Below are positions 59,300-64,000 of a stretch of 64,000 nucleotides of DNA, in pieces. Each line of letters begins with the position of its first letter. Position 1 is the first letter of the stretch. The notes under the pieces were generated by a model. The model was not told the DNA's origin, ran no database searches, and saw nothing but the letters and a program-made list of their open reading frames with translations. Source of the DNA: Candidatus Rubneribacter avistercoris (GTDB taxonomy: Bacteria > Actinomycetota > Coriobacteriia > Coriobacteriales > Eggerthellaceae); NCBI GenBank assembly GCA_019115845.1, contig DXCU01000075.1:17792-81791 (forward strand), read 5' to 3'. Position numbers and translations under genes: made by a program.

Positions 59300-59977
59300 A
59301 TGGAGAAAGGCAACGAGGGCCGAAAAAGCGCGGGCGTGTTTTTGCGCATGACCCCACAGCAGCGCGACCTCATAGACCTGTTCGCGAGCCAGGCGGGCAT
59401 GACGCGCTCGGAGTACGTCGTGCAGTGCTGCGCCTACAGGCAAAACAGCTTCCTGCTCGACGCTCGCCACGTCATCGACGCCGTGGCGCCCATCGTGCGC
59501 ATCCGAAACGACGGCGGGCCTCCCGCCGAACTCGACCTGCCCTGCACCGCGCCGCCGCGCAGGGCGGCAGACAACGAGGTGCGCGACCGGCGTCTGGAAT
59601 TGCGCATAAGCCCCTACGAGAAGGAGACGATCCGCTCCGAGGCGCAGCGCCTGCACATCACCATGACGGAGTTCGTACTCATGTGCTGCGTCTACCGGCC
59701 CACGCCCGACCACCCCGTGCTCAACAAGGACGAGGTGCGGAAGGTGTACGCGGAGCTGCGGGCACAGGGCCGCAACCTCAACCAGATAGCCGCCGCCGCG
59801 AACCGCATAGCCTCGGTCGCCTGGAGAGACGACATCGACGCGGGGATGGTGGACAGGCTCTGCGCCGAGCTCACGGAGGACAACGAGCGCACGCGCGCCG
59901 CCGTCAACGACGCGCTGAGGGCTGCGGGAGAGGCGATGCGCGCAACGCGCATCCGCAACGGGACGCCCGGCAGGTGA
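59300..59977 (+). CDS. mobC: MobC-like mobilisation protein with a duplicated module
   Basis: A 225-residue protein. The C-terminal half (LNKDEVRKVYAELRAQGRNLNQIAAAANRIA) is the MobC relaxosome-accessory signature. The first half holds two similar ribbon-helix-helix-like modules: GVFLRMTPQQRDLIDLFASQ with MTRSEYVVQCCAYR, and RLELRISPYEKETIRSEAQR with MTEFVLMCCVYR. MobC helps the relaxase melt oriT. ATG 59300 has GAGG upstream; ATG 59279 is an alternative. Four bases separate it from the relaxase gene. Confidence 0.82.
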   Translation: MEKGNEGRKSAGVFLRMTPQQRDLIDLFASQAGMTRSEYVVQCCAYRQNSFLLDARHVIDAVAPIVRIRNDGGPPAELDLPCTAPPRRAADNEVRDRRLELRISPYEKETIRSEAQRLHITMTEFVLMCCVYRPTPDHPVLNKDEVRKVYAELRAQGRNLNQIAAAANRIASVAWRDDIDAGMVDRLCAELTEDNERTRAAVNDALRAAGEAMRATRIRNGTPGR

Positions 59978-59981
59978 CGAC

Positions 59982-61688
59982 ATGGCGATGATAAAGACGC
60001 TCGCGCGCAAGCACGGCGGGTGCGAGAACATCATGGACTACATAGAGAAGGAGGGCGCGTGCCTTGCCTACGACTACGGCGACAACGTGGCCGATCTGTC
60101 CAACTGGGCGCGCGAGTTCGACACGGTGCGCGCCGATTGGGGCAAGGATGCGGGACGCAAGTACTACCACGTGATGATAAGCCCCGACCCCTCCGACGGC
60201 TGCGACCTGGAGACGCTGCGCGAGCTTGCGACCTCGTGGGCGCGCGAGCGCTACCCGGATGCGCAGTGGGTGATCGGCTACCACGACGAAGGCGGGCGGC
60301 TGCACGCCCACATAGCAATGAACGCGGTGATTCCGAGCACGGGCTACAAGATACACATGAGCGACGATGACGTGGAGGCGGATGCCAAGGCCCTCCAGGA
60401 CATGTGCCGTGCGCGCGGCCTGAGTTACTTCGAGGGACCCAGACCTGAGCCGTCGGGAGACGGGTGGGCCGTTGCGCGCGGAGCGCGACGCCGTCCGGCG
60501 GTCGCGCTCTCGGACGCCGAACGCCGCCTCATGGCGCGCGGCGTGGTGCCGTGGAAACAGGAGGTGCGCGACGCGATGGACGCGTGCGCGGGCGCGGCGA
60601 CGTCGTGGGATGACTTCGTCGGGCGCATGGCGGCGCTCGGCTACAAGGTGACCCTCGGCAGGCGCGGGGTGGCGACCGTGGCGCATCCGGATGCACAGGG
60701 CACGCGAAAGACGGTGCGCGCCACCGACGACAACCTCGGGAGCGACTACACCAAGCAAGGGGTCATGCGCCGCATATCGGCCCGCATCGGCAGGCGCTAC
60801 GCGGGCAGCGTCGCGCTGCCCGCTCGCTCGCTGCGCCTGCCGGCCACGATGGAAGAGACGATCAGAGCGCGCGGCGCGCGCAGGCCGTGGCTCGACCCCC
60901 AAGACGTGCTCGACTCGCTCTCGGTGCTCAGGGAAAACGGCTTCTCGGACGTCTCGGAGGCGCGGGGCGAGCTCGAAAGGCTGAACGGATTCCTTGAGCG
61001 GCAGCGAGAGGCCCTCGACGCCCTGCGCGCCCGCGTGGAGGTCGTCGAGGGCGCGAGGGTGCGCGCGCGAAGATGGGAGAGCCTGCGAAGCGGCGAGGAC
61101 GAAGATGCCCTGTATGCGTCGGTCGGGTCCTACTTCGAGGTGCGCGAGATAGAGCAGTGGTTCGAGGAGCGCGGGATGTCCGTCGCCGAATACGCGCGCC
61201 AGGGCGGCTCCGAGATCCTGCGGGAAGCCAGGAGTGACTTGCAGGCCGTCGCCGACGCCTGCGCCGCTGCGGAGCGCGACATCAGGGCGCTTTCCAAAGC
61301 CCTTTCGACCATGGAGCGCCTCGCGATGCCGTGCGCGCCTGCGCGCGGCGGGTCACGCACGGGGGCTTCGGGGCAACTCGCCATCGAGGGCAGGGCCGGG
61401 CTCGCGCGGTTGCGCGGCGAGGTGTTCGAGCGCACGGCGGCGCTGCTCGCGCAGCAGGACGACGAGCGGCTGAAGCGGCTCGCGCACTTGCAGCGCGAGG
61501 CCCTGCTGCGCGAGCAGATGGCGGCAGAAAGAGCGGCTGGGAGCGACACCCCCGAGGAAAAACAAAGCGAGCATCAGAGAGAAAACGAGAGAGGGGCATC
61601 CCATGAAGGTTTCGATCTACTATCTGACGGGCAACTACGGAAGCCTCGACACGACGCTCCAGTCGATACAGGACGGCGTGTTAATTGA
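59982..61688 (+). CDS. mobA: MobA-type relaxase
   Basis: A 568-residue protein. The N-terminal relaxase domain has MDYIEKEGACLAYDYGDNV, YYHVMISPDPSDG and the metal-binding RLHAHIAMN near residue 110. Tyr residues at about 19 and 30 are candidates for the nicking nucleophile. The C-terminal half is rich in Arg, Glu and Ala and probably coiled-coil. It nicks oriT and pilots the strand into a recipient. No type IV secretion genes are in the window, so it may rely on a helper. It overlaps the next gene by 86 bp. Confidence 0.9.
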   Translation: MAMIKTLARKHGGCENIMDYIEKEGACLAYDYGDNVADLSNWAREFDTVRADWGKDAGRKYYHVMISPDPSDGCDLETLRELATSWARERYPDAQWVIGYHDEGGRLHAHIAMNAVIPSTGYKIHMSDDDVEADAKALQDMCRARGLSYFEGPRPEPSGDGWAVARGARRRPAVALSDAERRLMARGVVPWKQEVRDAMDACAGAATSWDDFVGRMAALGYKVTLGRRGVATVAHPDAQGTRKTVRATDDNLGSDYTKQGVMRRISARIGRRYAGSVALPARSLRLPATMEETIRARGARRPWLDPQDVLDSLSVLRENGFSDVSEARGELERLNGFLERQREALDALRARVEVVEGARVRARRWESLRSGEDEDALYASVGSYFEVREIEQWFEERGMSVAEYARQGGSEILREARSDLQAVADACAAAERDIRALSKALSTMERLAMPCAPARGGSRTGASGQLAIEGRAGLARLRGEVFERTAALLAQQDDERLKRLAHLQREALLREQMAAERAAGSDTPEEKQSEHQRENERGASHEGFDLLSDGQLRKPRHDAPVDTGRRVN

Positions 61689-61995
61689 CGACGCCTACCT
61701 GCAGGCAGACGAGCTCGAAGATCGCGGCGTGGTGCTCATCCGAGCGCTCTACAGCAGCTCTGCGGAGGGCAGGCAGGCCATCACCAACGGCGAGATCGTG
61801 GTCGCCGCGCCCGAGGAGCTTGCCAACATCGGCCTCATCACGGTGGACGGTCAGCCATTCCTCCAGCGCATCGGAGAGGGACCCTTGGACTTCGCCCTTC
61901 TCATCCCCGACATGCTCGCCAAGGCGGGGGTCGGGCAAGACGAGGACGAAGAGGGCGAGGACATGGGCGACGAATCGGAAAACCACCAAGAATAG
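61603..61995 (+). CDS. uncharacterised protein overlapping the relaxase gene
   Basis: A 130-residue protein, MKVSIYYLTGNYGSLDTTLQ, with a folded-looking first 105 residues and a very acidic tail (EDEEGEDMGDESE). Its start lies 86 bp inside the relaxase gene, in another frame, preceded by GAGAGGGG. Not recognised. Confidence 0.65.
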   Translation: MKVSIYYLTGNYGSLDTTLQSIQDGVLIDDAYLQADELEDRGVVLIRALYSSSAEGRQAITNGEIVVAAPEELANIGLITVDGQPFLQRIGEGPLDFALLIPDMLAKAGVGQDEDEEGEDMGDESENHQE

Positions 61996-62009
61996 AGAGG
62001 GTTGGATTC

Positions 62010-62642
62010 GTGGGTAAAAAAGACATCGTATGGGATTGGTGGACGGCCGAGCACGCCGAAGGGCAGCTATTCGTCCTCGAAAGCGGAAGCTGCTACCGCA
62101 AGGAGGAGCGCGCGGAGGCGCGGAGGCGCATCGCAAAATGGCTTCAGGTGGATGAAGATAACCACCCCGGATGCATACGCGTTGGCTTCTTCCCTCGCGA
62201 CTATGCAGCATATAGCCGGCTTGTCTCCGATTGTGCCAAGGCGATTTGCGCAGAAGCCGAATCCCTTGCAGCGCGCCACTCGGATGTGCTTGCGAAAGCC
62301 GAAAGAGCTCGAACCAAAGGCGGAAAGCACAGGGCGTTTTTAGAGGCGTCGGATCTGGAGGAAAAGATAAATCTCCTGCTCGCCGCACCAGAAGGAGAAG
62401 CCAGAACGAAGAGAATCGTGCGCGAGCACGAGGAGATCGTCGAAGCGCATAGAAAGGAGCAGGCCGAGCAAAAACGAAAACGTGACGCCGCACTGTACGC
62501 GAAGATAGCCGAAGAGCTTGCACGCGATTCCACCGTCAAAGGAACCGCCATCGCCAGAAAGCTCGGAGTTCCAGCATATGAAGTATACCGCCTATGGAAA
62601 CCCATCAAACCCCAGCAACCAAGAAAAAAGGACCTGGCATGA
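62010..62642 (+). CDS. uncharacterised charged protein
   Basis: A 210-residue protein starting at GTG with GAGAGGG upstream. The N-terminus has several Trp (DIVWDWWTAEHAEGQLF); residues about 85-175 are Lys/Glu/Ala-rich and probably helical coiled-coil; the end (STVKGTAIARKLGVPAYEVYRLWK) resembles a small helix-turn-helix, so DNA binding is possible. Its base composition is more AT-rich than its neighbours. The stop overlaps the next start. Confidence 0.65.
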   Translation: MGKKDIVWDWWTAEHAEGQLFVLESGSCYRKEERAEARRRIAKWLQVDEDNHPGCIRVGFFPRDYAAYSRLVSDCAKAICAEAESLAARHSDVLAKAERARTKGGKHRAFLEASDLEEKINLLLAAPEGEARTKRIVREHEEIVEAHRKEQAEQKRKRDAALYAKIAEELARDSTVKGTAIARKLGVPAYEVYRLWKPIKPQQPRKKDLA

Positions 62643-63214
62643 GGGTGCTTGTCGCCTGCGAGGAGAGCCAGGCGGTCACGCTGGAGCTTCGGAAGCTGGG
62701 CCACGAGGCGTACAGCTGCGATGTGCTCCCGTGCTCGGGTGGCCACCCCGAGTGGCACGTGCAGGCAGACGCCCTTGAGGTGGCCAAGATGTCGTGGGAT
62801 ATGGTGCTCGCCTTCCCGCCGTGCACGCACCTCGCGGTGTCGGGTGCCAGGTGGTTCCCCGAAAAGGTCAGGGACGGACGCCAGCAGCGCGCCATCGGGT
62901 TCTTCCTCGCCTTCACCGCGCTCGACCACGTGCCTCGCGTGGCCATAGAGAACCCGGTGGGCATCATGAGCAGGCTCTACCGCAAGCCCGACCAGATCAT
63001 CCAGCCGTGGATGTTCGGCCACGCAGAGACGAAGGCGACCTGCCTTTGGCTCAAAGGCCTCCCCAAACTGGAACCCACCGACCTTTTGAAGGGCGTGGAA
63101 CTCGCACATCGCGTGCACGAGATGCCGCCCGGTCCCGAGCGCGCGCTACTGCGTAGCAAGACCTACGCGGGCGTCGCCCGCGCCATAGCAGTGCAGTGGG
63201 CGGGACCGGCCTAA
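62639..63214 (+). CDS. short cytosine-C5-methyltransferase-like protein
   Basis: A 191-residue protein. MRVLVACEESQAVTLELRKLGHEAYSCD resembles the SAM-binding start, FPPCTHLAVSGARWF carries the PPC motif with the catalytic-type Cys, and VAIENPVGIMS resembles the ENP/ENV motif. The target-recognition region and later motifs of true DNA methyltransferases are missing; the family occurs mostly in phages and mobile elements. It may modify DNA or nucleotides, or be non-catalytic. It is coupled to the previous gene by ATGA. Confidence 0.7.
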   Translation: MRVLVACEESQAVTLELRKLGHEAYSCDVLPCSGGHPEWHVQADALEVAKMSWDMVLAFPPCTHLAVSGARWFPEKVRDGRQQRAIGFFLAFTALDHVPRVAIENPVGIMSRLYRKPDQIIQPWMFGHAETKATCLWLKGLPKLEPTDLLKGVELAHRVHEMPPGPERALLRSKTYAGVARAIAVQWAGPA

Positions 63215-63242
63215 TAACGCCCCGCCTCTAGATGGAGCAGCT

Positions 63243-63881
63243 TCAGCGATGTTTGGTTGACGGGCATCGTCTATCTTGCGAAGCCGACGCCGCCGCTTGA
63301 CGGGCGCGCTCCATCAACTCCGCAGGCGTCTCATTTTTGTCATCCGCACACCGCTTCTGGTAGGTCTCAAACACCTCTTGGATGAAATAATCCACCTTCG
63401 GTGTCAACAGGCTCGGATACGCTCTGCTCTCTACGATATCGTAGACCTCGTCTATGGACGACGGGTGCATGGCCTCAAGGAGAGCGAGAGCGTCAACCGC
63501 ATCTCGGTCGGTCGCCGTCCTTGCCGATGTGAGCTTTAGAGCCAGCATCGTCTCATCGTCAAGTCTGGAAACCTCAAGGTTCGAGAAACTAAACAGCGCT
63601 TCGGTTGTCATTCCGCCAGGGTTGATGAATCCCTTGAAGGCGTCGTTGAGCCAATCTTGCTCCAAATTCCGTTCGGCTGCGATCTCGGCAACAACGTCGC
63701 GGAACTCTCTGCGTGGTTCGAACAGGGCGTCAATATCTCGTGTTGAAGTCCTCGCGTTATGGCAGAGTGACATGACCGCTCCTCCGCCGATGATCAAATG
63801 GCCGTTTATCCCTTTCTGGGCAAGTCTCTCGTTAATAAGCTCGAGCAGTTCGACTATATGATTGGGAGTAAGGGGTATCAC
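63243..63881 (-). CDS. DUF6036/AbiEii-like nucleotidyltransferase
   Basis: A 212-residue protein of the minimal nucleotidyltransferase fold: HLIIGGGAVMSLCHNARTSTRDIDALF contains the GG...S/T...DxD core. Related proteins include the AbiEii/MenT toxins, which transfer nucleotides to tRNA. It is the only leftward intact gene of this part of the element. The GTG start at 63881 has no ribosome binding site but has TATCTT 7 bases upstream, possibly leaderless. No AbiEi-like antitoxin is visible; it could lie beyond the right edge. Confidence 0.72.
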   Translation of the reverse strand: MIPLTPNHIVELLELINERLAQKGINGHLIIGGGAVMSLCHNARTSTRDIDALFEPRREFRDVVAEIAAERNLEQDWLNDAFKGFINPGGMTTEALFSFSNLEVSRLDDETMLALKLTSARTATDRDAVDALALLEAMHPSSIDEVYDIVESRAYPSLLTPKVDYFIQEVFETYQKRCADDKNETPAELMERARQAAASASQDRRCPSTKHR

Positions 63882-63952
63882 TTAGATAAAGATACCACAT
63901 CAATCCCACGCTGACTTTTGCTCAACCGATACAGCCGGAGGGCTGGATAACA

Positions 63953-64000
63953 AGAAAAGGCGGTATGCGCCCCGTGGAGGGGTAGCGTACCGCCTTTTCT
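63953..64000. terminator. strong hairpin at the right edge
   Basis: AGAAAAGGCGGTA (63953-63965) pairs perfectly with TACCGCCTTTTCT (63988-64000), with a further GCCCC/GGGG stem in the loop. The A-run and T-run make it a terminator in both directions, between the nucleotidyltransferase promoter and whatever follows. Confidence 0.7.

Noticed and set aside
62597..64000. Right attachment site within the window
   Set aside because: I looked for a second copy of the 45-bp tRNA-Arg block on either strand near the right end and found none, so the element continues past the edge.

Overview
The window is high-GC actinobacterial DNA. I infer the class Coriobacteriia, probably family Eggerthellaceae, from the gene content: Tat-exported molybdopterin oxidoreductases and flavin reductases each paired with a LysR-type or XRE regulator, a tetraheme cytochrome c lipoprotein, SufBC, AddAB and a larBC pair. 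No taxonomic search was possible.

Layout. 0-5 kb: the start of a Tat lipoprotein, a divergent LysR regulator, adenosylhomocysteinase, a membrane glycosyltransferase and comF. 5-11 kb: a 22-bp tandem repeat, a solute-binding lipoprotein, larB and a short larC, then four perfect parS centromere sites in 1.4 kb around a minimal sufCB operon. 11-18.5 kb: an M16C metalloprotease, a TrpB2-type tryptophan synthase beta chain behind a complete Trp leader-peptide attenuator, two uncharacterised membrane proteins and a DUF454 protein. 19-27.3 kb: a five-gene operon with overlapping genes, encoding a SipW-type signal peptidase, secreted SipW-substrate-like proteins, a PKTGD-tailed protein and a 1367-residue beta-helix protein. 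27.6-29.5 kb: an Rrf2 regulator with a stop at codon 2 and the infC-rpmI-rplT operon, whose infC appears to start at AUA. 29.6-41.4 kb: a NifX-like protein, a DmsABC-type oxidoreductase with a divergent LysR regulator, a DEAD-box helicase, a flavin reductase plus tetraheme cytochrome with a divergent XRE regulator, and an MGDG-synthase-like glycosyltransferase. 41.6-52.5 kb: tRNA-Glu, addB-addA, a family 2 glycosyltransferase, a hybrid histidine kinase and a GtrA protein.

At 52.70-52.74 kb lies the 3' half of a tRNA-Arg(CCG) gene cut at the anticodon loop. From there to the end of the window is an integrative and mobilisable element: a degenerate and an intact tyrosine recombinase in tandem, about 1.2 kb of structured non-coding DNA with a likely small RNA, a ParA/ribbon-helix-helix partition pair, MobC and a relaxase beside a candidate oriT palindrome, a short cytosine-methyltransferase-like protein and a DUF6036/AbiEii-like nucleotidyltransferase. 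The far end of the element, where an intact tRNA-Arg is predicted, is not in the window.

The respiratory genes form typical redox modules: exported catalytic subunit, electron-transfer subunit, membrane anchor or haem lipoprotein, and a divergent regulator. The points most worth follow-up are the trp attenuator on trpB2, the parS cluster, the SipW/beta-helix surface operon, the structured RNA of the mobile element, the AUA start of infC and the nonsense codon in the Rrf2 gene.
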